Made by a program: the position numbers and the translations under genes
Notes under the pieces: model-generated
Database searches by the model: none
Told to the model about the DNA's origin: nothing
What the model saw: only the letters and a program-made list of their open reading frames with translations
Part shown: positions 32,901-41,106 of the stretch, piece after piece
How positions within the stretch are numbered: position 1 is the stretch's first letter
Layout of the letters: every line of letters begins with the position of its first letter
Source of the DNA: Bacteroidales bacterium
Lineage (GTDB): Bacteria; Bacteroidota; Bacteroidia; Bacteroidales; Muribaculaceae
Assembly: GCA_030524805.1 (NCBI GenBank)
Contig: JAUNFY010000007.1
Location: 616-64,615 of the forward strand
Direction of reading: 5' to 3'
DNA: 64,000 nt

Positions 32901-33617
32901 TTAATATAAATGTCTGCTCATATCCGATATTCCTTGCGATAACATCTTGCGATAATTCCGAGACACAGGTATTGATTTGGAATTTGAAAAAGAAATGGAT
33001 TTTCCTTCAATTCGGAGTATCTTATAAAGATTTACAATATAAGATTTATGTACCTGCATAAATACATCTTTTGGAACCAAAGACAGGAAATCCTTAAGTT
33101 TCATTCTTATGATTATGCATTCAGCGGTAGTGTGTATTTTAAGATAATTCTCCATCCCTTCTACATATAAAATATTCGCTATTGGTATTCGCTGATTACC
33201 GCGATCAACTCTAAGGGATAGCACTTTTGACAATGGACTGCTAACAGTTTTGGATGTTCTGGAATTCCTTGCTTTTTCAACAGCCCTTGAAAATCGAGCG
33301 AACGACACCGGTTTCAAAAGGTAGTCCGTTATATTTAATTCATAACCTTGCAAGGCATATTCTTCGTATGCGGTTATGACAATTATCTCGGCATCAATTC
33401 GTGTGGATGTGAGGTATTCAAATCCTGATAAATATGGCATTTCAATATCTAAAAAAATAATGTCAGGATATTCCCCGGCGGTGGCGGTTTTAAGATATTG
33501 ATCTAATTCAATTACATTTTCAAAACTGGCCGCACAGTCCAACCAGTCAATTTTATCGATATAACTCTCAATGCCTTTTCTGGCAATAAGTTCATCTTCA
33601 ACTATTACGCATCTCAT
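32901..33617 (-). CDS. LytTR-family response regulator
   Basis: 238 aa. The receiver domain (about 1-115) has acidic residues VEDE, the phosphoacceptor Asp in IIFLDIEMPYLSG (about 54-56), and the Thr/Lys switch residues in VITAYEEYAL and DYLLKPVSF. The C-terminal LytTR DNA-binding domain (about 140-238) contains LSLRVDRGNQRIPIANILYVEG and KDVFMQVHKSYIVNL. Last gene of the operon after the LytS-type kinase, 11 bases downstream. It lies in the AT-rich module between the direct repeats and probably controls that operon or distant targets. Confidence 0.93.
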   Translation of the reverse strand: MRCVIVEDELIARKGIESYIDKIDWLDCAASFENVIELDQYLKTATAGEYPDIIFLDIEMPYLSGFEYLTSTRIDAEIIVITAYEEYALQGYELNITDYLLKPVSFARFSRAVEKARNSRTSKTVSSPLSKVLSLRVDRGNQRIPIANILYVEGMENYLKIHTTAECIIIRMKLKDFLSLVPKDVFMQVHKSYIVNLYKILRIEGKSISFSNSKSIPVSRNYRKMLSQGISDMSRHLY

Positions 33618-33628
33618 ATCTTTTCAAT

Positions 33629-34651
33629 TTAGCCGACGTTGTACACTTCTAAAACTGCTGTGAAATTTTGATCTGTTTTTATTGTTTCCAACCTGAACCC
33701 GGTTTCTCCATAATAAATCAAGAGTTGTTGTCTGAGATTCTTCAAGCCCATACCGCCGCTTGATACCTTTTCTATGTAGGAGTCAGATATTGAATTTTTT
33801 ACACAAAATATAAGACTGCTCTCTTCTGATAACCTCATGTCAATATTAACGATTTTCTTGCCGGAAACATATTTGAACGCATTTTCTACTAATGGCATTA
33901 ATATATATGGATATATACTAATTGTACAATGTTTATTTTCAAATCTCGTAAATATGGATATGGAATTCCCGAACCGTAAACGACATAATTCTATATAGCT
34001 TTCAACAACAGATATTTCGTTTGATAAGGGAACTGTTCCTTCGCAGGTGTAAAGTTGGCGACGCAACAGATTAGACAGATGCTCAACTGCTCCTCGTGCT
34101 GTTTCATCTTTCTCATTTATGCTGAAATAAATGGTATTTAATATATTAAAGATAAAATGAGGCCGATATTGGGCTTGAAGCAGTTTTATTTTAGTAGAGA
34201 GGTTTTCATTCCGTATTCTCTCATTAAGGATACAAATATCGGTATAATGACGCTCCAAAACAGCATTCTTAAGCCAGGAATATATCCATACGTTCATAAG
34301 CATCACAATAATTCCGGGAGCAATGATGTCTGAAACAGAAAGACTCTTATTCTCGGCATTATGTGAAAGCCACATTACTGTTACGGTTAGTAAGACCGGT
34401 AATAATAAAACAATCAGATATTCAAATACCACTGACAATTTTTGTTTAATTACTTTGTTGGCCAATTTCCTGTTCAGGAAAAGGAATATATAAGAGAAAA
34501 ATACGATTCCGATAAGTTCTATGGAAATAAAAAGAGGCGAATGATTCAGATAGTGGTCTTCGTTTGGCACATCGTTAGAGATCCTGATCAGTATGAAAAG
34601 GATTGATGCTGAAATTAACGGTATCCACCATGGATATATGGTATTCTTCAT
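33629..34651 (-). CDS. LytS/YehU-type sensor histidine kinase
   Basis: 340 aa. Four predicted N-terminal helices (about 8-25, 40-60, 75-95, 110-130) without a large extracellular domain, then the His_kinase domain with the phosphoacceptor in QYRPHFIFNILNTIYF (about 162-177), and an ATPase domain with PLVENAFKYVSGKK (N box) and SSGGMGLKNLRQQL (G box). Cognate regulator is the adjacent LytTR protein. The upstream outer-membrane barrel gene is separated by 19 bases, so uptake or sensing at the outer membrane may be coupled to this pair; that is inference. Confidence 0.92.
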   Translation of the reverse strand: MKNTIYPWWIPLISASILFILIRISNDVPNEDHYLNHSPLFISIELIGIVFFSYIFLFLNRKLANKVIKQKLSVVFEYLIVLLLPVLLTVTVMWLSHNAENKSLSVSDIIAPGIIVMLMNVWIYSWLKNAVLERHYTDICILNERIRNENLSTKIKLLQAQYRPHFIFNILNTIYFSINEKDETARGAVEHLSNLLRRQLYTCEGTVPLSNEISVVESYIELCRLRFGNSISIFTRFENKHCTISIYPYILMPLVENAFKYVSGKKIVNIDMRLSEESSLIFCVKNSISDSYIEKVSSGGMGLKNLRQQLLIYYGETGFRLETIKTDQNFTAVLEVYNVG

Positions 34652-34670
34652 CGTTTATAAGCGTTAGCGG

Positions 34671-36845
34671 TTACAAATTTACTCGTTTTATCTCATCTAT
34701 TAAAATGTGATTGCTGCTTTTGCTCGCACGATATCTTTTGGAGGAAAAATTTAAGCCAAAAGATACCCCGACTTGTCGCATCGTTTCGTAATCAAATTCT
34801 GATAAATAGCCTCTTTTTCCCGATAATTCTATTTCTGTTTTTAGTCGTTTGGAATTAAATACATCATTTACAAAAAGAGAGACATAACCAAGTCCGGCCC
34901 AAAAGGATTTCTTAATTCCGCCATTGACAAATCCCATGGCTTTTACAGTTGCTTGACCATACGCTATCCGGCCTCTCCATTCTCCGGAAAGCTCTATGGT
35001 CCATCCGGATGGTAAGAAAAACTGATTTTTACAGTTGATAAATGGTGTAAGTTTTTGATTGTCTTTAATGTTGCTATTATCTGCAAAACTGTATTTTTGA
35101 TACATCCCGGTGAAATTTAATGAAGTCTGCCACCAATCGACCGGACGAATGTTATACGCTGACAACGTAAAAGATAATTGAATGTGATTCTTAATGTTAT
35201 CAGGAGAGATATAGAGGATTTTATCAGATATTTCACGATAACATTTTACTATCGCATCTTTGTTTAATGAAAGATTGAGCATTGCTCTGAGCCAGGAGTT
35301 GTGAGAAAACCCTGTTATGATGTTGTGTGACAATGATGGTTGAAGATTGATGTTGCCGCAAGTGTGTGTTATATCATCAAAGATATAAATAAATGGATTG
35401 AGGTCAGCATATTTGGGTCTGTTGATACGTTGGGTATAGCCAACCATTAGATTGTCATTCTCAGTTATTCCCATGGAAAAGTTAATGGATGGAATCACGC
35501 GGAAATTATGCCTTGAATAATTCTCTTTACTGTTTGCTTCGTTGCCGGAGAATGTGCTCCGGCAATTGATTTGTTCTGCACGCATACCGACCGATGCCCT
35601 GAATTTATTCATAGAGAGGGTGCCTTCAGCATAAACAGCATTAACATTCTCGTGATAATGAAATGATGAATTCAGTTGGTCCGCCGCCGAAATGTCGTCA
35701 GGAAGATGACCGTCATACAATCCATTATTATCTATAAAGATTTGTGTTGTTTTAGCGCCTGCTGATATATCCCAATTTCCCATCGCCTTTCGTAGAAAAT
35801 CAAAACTCACGACATAACCGGTAGTAGTTCCACCCATATCGCCGTAAACATTGGAGGAAGTCCCGCTTATCATGTTTTGATAGTCTTTCGTTCTATAATT
35901 GAAATAGTCGAATCCTGCATTCAATATTCCATTCTGATTTGAAAAGCTATGTTTTATAAAAGCATTCCCGACGATGTTGCGATAATGACTTGTCATCTCA
36001 TTGGTAGATGATGTTTTAGTTCCTGATGAAATAATATGAGTATTCATTTCAGCAATTTCATCCCTATTAAACCAATTTGAAGAAATTGATACACCTGCAT
36101 TCCAATCGGGAGATACTTCGAAATCTAATGTAGCGGATATGTTATGAATCCGGTCTCGTCTATTTCGTTGACATTCCTGCTTCATTTTGTTTTCCATGTA
36201 TAAATATGGTCGCATAGTGAAGAGCTCGAAAGGATTCTTATTTGCGATAAATGAATAGTTCGCATTAAGGATCAAACTATTTGAAGAATAGCCTCCAAAT
36301 ATATTCGCAATTCCCCGTTTCGCTATCCAACCGAGTCCTGTCACATTAAAACCTACTGAGGCACCTTGGTCTCGCTTTTTTGTAGTTATTAAATTTAATA
36401 TCAGTGAAGATGATGACGCATCATTCTTAGCTGACGGTGACGTAATAATTTCCACTCGATCAATGGTTCGTGCCGGTTCTGATTTAAGATAACTGACCAA
36501 AGCCTCTCTTGTCAGAATACTTTTTCGTCCATTTATCGTTAATGAAATTTCCTTTTGCCCATTAATCCATATCTCACCGTTATTGTCGACTGTTATTCCG
36601 CCAATTGAATTTAAAACATCAAAGATGCATCCTGTATTTCCAGTAACAGAGGAAGCAGGGTTAAACGAAATTTTGTCAGCAGTCACAACTACGTCAGGCT
36701 CTCGAACAGTTACAACTACTTCATTTAAGTTATACGTGTAAATTGAATCATTTGCACAGAGTTCCAAATCTTGAGCCCGAATCAGATCCGGTATCAAGAT
36801 TGATGTCAATAGGGCGATTGTCAGGTATAGTTTTGTCATTCTCAT
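34671..36845 (-). CDS. TonB-plug outer-membrane beta-barrel protein
   Basis: 724 aa with a signal peptide (ending about LIRAQ). The N-terminal plug-like domain contains YNLNEVVVTVREPDVVV, GNTGCIFDVLNSIGGITVDN and INGRKSILTREALVSYL, followed by RVEIITSPSAKND and a barrel rich in alternating aromatic residues up to the C-terminus. This is the outer membrane beta-barrel family (OMP_b-brl_3) related to TonB-dependent receptors. No TonB box or N-terminal carboxypeptidase-like repeat is evident. First gene of the AT-rich operon with the kinase and regulator; -7 box TACTTTTG at 36867-36860. Confidence 0.85.
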   Translation of the reverse strand: MRMTKLYLTIALLTSILIPDLIRAQDLELCANDSIYTYNLNEVVVTVREPDVVVTADKISFNPASSVTGNTGCIFDVLNSIGGITVDNNGEIWINGQKEISLTINGRKSILTREALVSYLKSEPARTIDRVEIITSPSAKNDASSSSLILNLITTKKRDQGASVGFNVTGLGWIAKRGIANIFGGYSSNSLILNANYSFIANKNPFELFTMRPYLYMENKMKQECQRNRRDRIHNISATLDFEVSPDWNAGVSISSNWFNRDEIAEMNTHIISSGTKTSSTNEMTSHYRNIVGNAFIKHSFSNQNGILNAGFDYFNYRTKDYQNMISGTSSNVYGDMGGTTTGYVVSFDFLRKAMGNWDISAGAKTTQIFIDNNGLYDGHLPDDISAADQLNSSFHYHENVNAVYAEGTLSMNKFRASVGMRAEQINCRSTFSGNEANSKENYSRHNFRVIPSINFSMGITENDNLMVGYTQRINRPKYADLNPFIYIFDDITHTCGNINLQPSLSHNIITGFSHNSWLRAMLNLSLNKDAIVKCYREISDKILYISPDNIKNHIQLSFTLSAYNIRPVDWWQTSLNFTGMYQKYSFADNSNIKDNQKLTPFINCKNQFFLPSGWTIELSGEWRGRIAYGQATVKAMGFVNGGIKKSFWAGLGYVSLFVNDVFNSKRLKTEIELSGKRGYLSEFDYETMRQVGVSFGLNFSSKRYRASKSSNHILIDEIKRVNL

Positions 36846-37179
36846 ATTTATTTTTTCAGCAAAAGTAATATGAGAAAATGAGCTTCTAAAATATTAGTGA
36901 CCACTCAAAACAAAGCTGTGATATCCGGTTCAATAACGCTATTTGATTCTGAGTTTATTTCGACATCTACCCATATAACCCCATATCAATGTAGGGACGA
37001 GTCAAAAAAAAAGCATAAGTAGCTTACATAAATTAATGATATGATAAATGCGAGATGAACTTGAGTCAGATTGAATGCGGAAGTCTCCAGTCCCAAAAGC
37101 AGTCATATCTGTTACTGTGCCCCGAAAAAGTTTCGGGGCCGGAAGCACTGCGCGCAGTCGCAATCCGGAATCCCCATGC
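36846..37179. other. Upstream region of the AT-rich module
   Basis: Contains a -7-like box (36867-36860, minus) for the barrel gene, about 240 bases with no gene, and the right 34-bp repeat (37105-37138). No recombinase fragment or tRNA remnant was seen. Confidence 0.5.
37105..37138 (+). repeat. 34-bp direct repeat, right copy
   Basis: ATATCTGTTACTGTGCCCC, G, AAAAAGTTTCGGGG; 33 of 34 bases match 32840-32873. The last part is a hairpin CCCCGAAA/TTTCGGGG. Confidence 0.88.
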
Positions 37180-37214
37180 AAAAAAACAACTCGCCAAGCT
37201 AATGCTCAGCGAGT
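37180..37214 (-). terminator. Terminator of the tRNA-Ser pair
   Basis: On the minus strand ACTCGC ... GCGAGT with an inner AGC/GCT pairing, followed by TGTTTTTTT. Confidence 0.8.
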
Positions 37215-37222
37215 CATTCTTT

Positions 37223-37310
<88 letters not shown>

Positions 37311-37363
37311 GGAAAATCTTCCACATTCTGCCCTTGCCTTTATCTGGCACAGGCTTTGGTTTG

Positions 37364-37451
37364 CGGAGTGACCGAGATTCGAACTCGGGATACGCTTTTG
37401 GCGTATACACGCTTTCCAGGCGTGCCTCTTCAGCCACTCGAGCATCACTCC
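37364..37451 (-). tRNA. tRNA-Ser(GGA)
   Basis: Acceptor GGAGTGA / TCACTCC, discriminator G; CCA not encoded. Anticodon loop CTGGAAA gives GGA. Long variable arm TACGC-CAAAA-GCGTA. T arm CGAGTTCGAATCTCG. First gene of the pair; the promoter lies 40 bases upstream. Confidence 0.95.
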
Positions 37452-37488
37452 ATTGTCTTTGCAGCCGCAGATTTTGCGTTTGCGACTG

Positions 37489-37520
37489 CAAAGTTAAGCA
37501 TTTTTTTTTGTATCGCCAAA
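37489..37520 (-). promoter_or_regulatory. Promoter of the tRNA-Ser pair
   Basis: TTTG at 37520-37517, 20 bp, TAACTTTG at 37496-37489 on the minus strand; the same boxes and spacing as tRNA-Ser(GCU). Confidence 0.78.
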
Positions 37521-37549
37521 TAAATCTCTTGTTTTCGGCGAAAAAAAGA

Positions 37550-38464
37550 TTATTTCGAGGCTTTTATGATAGAGCAGCCGGTGAATACGATGCTCTTGCC
37601 GTCGATCTCATACTGGATTGAAGCTTCCGTGAGATCGCTGCTTGTGATGCGGAATGAGAAATTCTTGCATTTGTATTTCTCGTTCTCCACCACTGCCGTC
37701 ACGCCGTCTTTCTCGCCCAGCACCGTGGTTTTGGGAGCTGCTGCATCGAGGTAATAGCTGTTGTGGTCGAACGATACGGGGATTTCCTCGAAGATAAAGG
37801 CCTTCGGCACATCCTTGTCTTCCTTGCTGAATTCAGGATAGTACACCACCACGCGGGCGATTTTTTTCTCAAAGTCCATTTCCACACGATAGGCTGTGTT
37901 GGAAGTGCTGTGGGTTGAGGCTCCCGACACGTAGCTTTTGCCTACATAGTAGCAGAGCGGCCAAAAAGTCTGCACGTGGTAGCGGCTGTTGAGGTCGTAG
38001 CCCATGATGAGGCGGTAGCCGGCGTTGGCGGTCGTGGAGTTTACTCCGGGGATATACAGGTTGTTTACGTTGAACACGCCGGGAGTGATGGTGGCGTCCA
38101 GATTGGTGACTTCTGCACCTTTGCCGATGTTTTCCTTATGGCTGAAAGTCCACATGCCGATATAGTCGTTCGAGCCTTCGAGCACCAGATATTTTGTATT
38201 CAGGGTCATGGTGTCGGTCTCGAAAGAGATCTTCTGGTTGTTGATCACTACGTCGGAAGTGCTCATGTCTATGCAATATTTGCTCCAGTTGAGCTTCATG
38301 GCGTAGGCGCTCGAAGATACCTGTGCCGGAGCAGAAGCGTCTTCAAGGTCGGTGATGAGGTTGTATTCCCCCACATTCAAAGTGGAATACGAGTCGCCGC
38401 TGTTGGTGTCGCAGGAAGTCATGACGGCTGCGATGGCGGCCATCGACAATAAAAGTTTTTTCAT
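37550..38464 (-). CDS. Hypothetical lipoprotein
   Basis: 304 aa with a lipoprotein signal peptide and lipobox MTSC (Cys at 18). The mature protein is beta-rich (YAMKLNWSKYCIDMSTSDVVINNQ pattern of alternating residues) without a recognised domain; the C-terminus SIQYEIDGKSIVFTGCSIIKASK resembles the ends of surface lipoproteins with beta-sandwich folds. It is transcribed alone; -7 box TATCTTTG at 38615-38608. Surface location and function are unknown. Confidence 0.75.
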   Translation of the reverse strand: MKKLLLSMAAIAAVMTSCDTNSGDSYSTLNVGEYNLITDLEDASAPAQVSSSAYAMKLNWSKYCIDMSTSDVVINNQKISFETDTMTLNTKYLVLEGSNDYIGMWTFSHKENIGKGAEVTNLDATITPGVFNVNNLYIPGVNSTTANAGYRLIMGYDLNSRYHVQTFWPLCYYVGKSYVSGASTHSTSNTAYRVEMDFEKKIARVVVYYPEFSKEDKDVPKAFIFEEIPVSFDHNSYYLDAAAPKTTVLGEKDGVTAVVENEKYKCKNFSFRITSSDLTEASIQYEIDGKSIVFTGCSIIKASK

Positions 38465-38812
38465 TGCTTTCTGTGGTTGTGTTTTGTGTTATTATTCGTT
38501 GTCAGTGCGAAGCTGTCTGCTCATTTTCCTTTGCCGTAGATTGATGTGAGTTGATTATTCCGATGCTTTTGGGGTGGGCAAAATGTCAGGCCGCTTCTAT
38601 GGGCTTGCAAAGATAGTAAAAAAAAGCGACACGCAATATGATTTAGGATTATTTAAGGAATATTTTGGAGGTTTTGTAGCATGTTTGGCTGAAAACTCAA
38701 AATAAAGCATTAATTTTGCGTGATGAAACAAGCCTCTTGCTTGCGTCAGGAGAGTCTTGGTTTTCACACTTCTTATTGATAATTCGTAAATAAGTTTAAA
38801 CAACTTCAATAT
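38465..38812. other. Divergent promoter region, lipoprotein / sdaA
   Basis: 347 bases. Minus strand: TATCTTTG at 38615-38608 for the lipoprotein. Plus strand: TAATTTTG at 38711-38718 for sdaA, with TTTG at 38684-38687 (spacing 23, longer than usual). The sdaA leader of about 90 bases has a small hairpin CAAGC-CTCTT-GCTTG but no recognised riboswitch. Confidence 0.55.
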
Positions 38813-40030
38813 ATGAAATCATTAAAGGAACTCTTCAAGATAGGCACAGGCCCCTCCTCGTCCCACACCATGGGCCCGCGTAAGGCCGCCGAGATATTTT
38901 CAGGCAGATATCCCGATGCCGCCCGTTATGAGGTGACGCTTTACGGCAGCCTCGCCGCTACCGGCAAAGGACACATGACCGACGTCGCTATCATCGACGA
39001 ATTCACCAAGGCCGGCAAAGAGATTGAGATAATTTGGCAGCCCGACATTTTCCTCGACTATCATCCCAACGGCATGACATTCCGGTGCTTCGATGCCAAT
39101 GGCGATGTGGCAGGGGAGTGGACCGTGTTCAGCGTCGGGGGTGGCGCTCTTGAAGAGCCCGGCAAGCCCCTCACCAATTCCGGCGACATCTATTCGCTCG
39201 GCACCATCACCGACATTATGGCCTATTGCGAAAGCTCCGGCTATACCTATTGGGAATATGTGGAGCAATGCGAGGGCAAGGAAATCTGGACCTACCTTTC
39301 CAAAGTGTGGCAGGTCATGAAGCAGTCGGTGGAGCGCGGCCTCAATCATGAGGGTCGTCTGCCCGGTCCTCTCAACCTCCAGCGCAAAGCCAACGCCTAC
39401 TATGTGAAGTCGGGCGGCTACAAAGACAATCTCCGTAGCCGCGGCCGCGTCTTTGCCTACGCGCTCGCCGTCAGCGAGGAAAATGCCTCGGGCGGCGAGA
39501 TAGTCACAGCCCCCACCTGCGGATCATGCGGCGTCATCCCCGGCGTGCTCTATCATCTTTGGGAAAGCCGCCATTTCCATGAGTCGCAGATGGTTCATGC
39601 GCTGGCCACTGCCGGGCTTTTCGGCAACGTGGTGAAGCACAACGCCTCCATTTCCGGCGCCGATGTCGGTTGTCAGGGAGAGGTCGGAGTGGCTTGCGCC
39701 ATGGCGGCGGCCGCTGCCACGCAGCTCTTCGGCGGTAGCCCCGCACAGATAGAATATGCGGCTGAGATGGGCCTTGAGCATCATCTCGGCATGACGTGCG
39801 ACCCCGTGTGCGGACTCGTGCAGATTCCTTGCATCGAGCGAAACGCCTACGCTGCCGCCCGTGCGCTCGACGCCAACGTTTACGCTTCGTTCACCGACGG
39901 CAGCCACCGTGTGTCGTTCGATAAACTCGTCAACGTAATGAAAGAGACCGGCCACGACCTGCCCTCGCTCTATAAGGAGACCGGCACCGGTGGCCTTGCC
40001 AAGGATTACGAACAGATGCACCGCCTCTGA
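38813..40030 (+). CDS. sdaA: L-serine ammonia-lyase (iron-sulfur type)
   Basis: Deaminates L-serine to pyruvate and ammonia using a 4Fe-4S cluster. 405 aa single-chain form: the beta domain first (ELFKIGTGPSSSHTMGPRKAAEIF, about 5-28), then the alpha domain with APTCGSCGVIPGVLYH and GADVGCQGEVGVACAMAAAA, and MTCDPVCGLVQIPCIERNA, which supply the cluster cysteines. Three bases separate it from the rnz start, so they are probably co-transcribed. Confidence 0.95.
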   Translation: MKSLKELFKIGTGPSSSHTMGPRKAAEIFSGRYPDAARYEVTLYGSLAATGKGHMTDVAIIDEFTKAGKEIEIIWQPDIFLDYHPNGMTFRCFDANGDVAGEWTVFSVGGGALEEPGKPLTNSGDIYSLGTITDIMAYCESSGYTYWEYVEQCEGKEIWTYLSKVWQVMKQSVERGLNHEGRLPGPLNLQRKANAYYVKSGGYKDNLRSRGRVFAYALAVSEENASGGEIVTAPTCGSCGVIPGVLYHLWESRHFHESQMVHALATAGLFGNVVKHNASISGADVGCQGEVGVACAMAAAAATQLFGGSPAQIEYAAEMGLEHHLGMTCDPVCGLVQIPCIERNAYAAARALDANVYASFTDGSHRVSFDKLVNVMKETGHDLPSLYKETGTGGLAKDYEQMHRL

Positions 40031-40033
40031 TAG

Positions 40034-40957
40034 ATGGAAACCTTTGAAGTCAACGTGCTCGGATGCGGCAGTGCGAAGCCATCTCCGGCCCACAATCCCT
40101 CGTCGACGGTAGTCAATTTCCGCGACAATCTCTTCATGATTGATTGCGGCGAGGGTGCGCAGAAGGAATTTCAGCGGCAGCGGCTGAAGTTTTCTCGGCT
40201 TAACCATATATTCCTGACCCATCTCCATGGCGACCACGTTTTCGGCCTCCCCGGCCTCATCGGCACCTTGGCTCTCTCGGGCATTCAGGGAAGCATCACG
40301 GTCCACACTTTCGACGACGGACGCGCGATACTTACCGAGATATTCGACTACTTCAACCGCGGACTCCCTATCGATGTCAGGTTCAACGTTATAAAGCCCG
40401 AGGAAGCGGTAGTGTATGAGAATGCCTCCCTGCGCGTGCGCACCATACCGCTCGACCACAGGGTCCCGGCCGTGGGATACGTCTTTGAGGAGAAGCCACG
40501 CCTGCGCCACATCGACCGCGCGGCATGCGACTTCCACGGCGTGCCGCTCTGGGCCTTCAACGCCATCAAGGCCGGCGAAGACTTCATTAAGCCCGACGGC
40601 AGTGTGGTGGCCAACACACTGCTCACCAGGGAGCCGGGTCCGGCCCGAAGCTATGCCCACATCAGCGACACGGCCTACATGCCGTCGCTCGCTTCAAAGA
40701 TACGGGGTGTCGACCTGCTCTTCCACGAGTCTACATATATCGCCGACAATCTGGAGGCGGCCCGCGAGCGTGGCCATTCCACTGCCGCGCAGGCCGCGCA
40801 GGTGGCGGCTGATGCCGGTGTGGGCACGCTGCTGCTCGGACACTACTCATCGCGCTACCGGTCCGACCGGGTGTTTCTCGACGAGGCCTCGCCTATATTC
40901 AGCCGTGCTGTTCTGGCCAGGGAAGGGCTGGTGCTTCCCGTCAGGCCCGGAAAGTGA
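40034..40957 (+). CDS. rnz: Ribonuclease Z
   Basis: Metallo-beta-lactamase endonuclease that removes 3' trailers of tRNA precursors; here relevant because two of the three tRNA-Ser genes lack an encoded CCA. 307 aa. HLHGDHVFGLPGL (about 62-74) is the zinc-binding HxHxDH motif, preceded by FMIDCGEGAQKEFQR. LLFHESTY and GHSTAAQAAQVAADAGV fit the family's C-terminal zinc ligands. Second gene after sdaA. Confidence 0.95.
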   Translation: METFEVNVLGCGSAKPSPAHNPSSTVVNFRDNLFMIDCGEGAQKEFQRQRLKFSRLNHIFLTHLHGDHVFGLPGLIGTLALSGIQGSITVHTFDDGRAILTEIFDYFNRGLPIDVRFNVIKPEEAVVYENASLRVRTIPLDHRVPAVGYVFEEKPRLRHIDRAACDFHGVPLWAFNAIKAGEDFIKPDGSVVANTLLTREPGPARSYAHISDTAYMPSLASKIRGVDLLFHESTYIADNLEAARERGHSTAAQAAQVAADAGVGTLLLGHYSSRYRSDRVFLDEASPIFSRAVLAREGLVLPVRPGK

Positions 40958-40977
40958 CGCGAAAATAATACATAAAG

Positions 40978-41008
40978 TTGGCTGAGTCAAGTTTTTTTAT
41001 TAATTTTG
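40978..41008 (+). promoter_or_regulatory. Promoter of the polysaccharide export operon
   Basis: TTG at 40978-40980, 20 bp, TAATTTTG at 41001-41008. The leader contains the stem CATCTTCC / GGAAGATG (41028-41071) with an inner CTGCG/CGCAG pairing; no T tract follows, so it is not a terminator. Confidence 0.75.
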
Positions 41009-41106
41009 CAGAAAATAAGCAACATTTCATCTTCCCCCTGCGCGATGCCTCCGGCTCGCAGTAGGAAGATGGAGCAATAACCACTGACAACAATTATATT
41101 CAGGAT

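Noticed and set aside
32901..36845. Palindrome avoidance in the second AT-rich module
   Set aside because: AGCT and related words are visible (for example near 36220 and 36910), so the depletion is specific to the integrative element.
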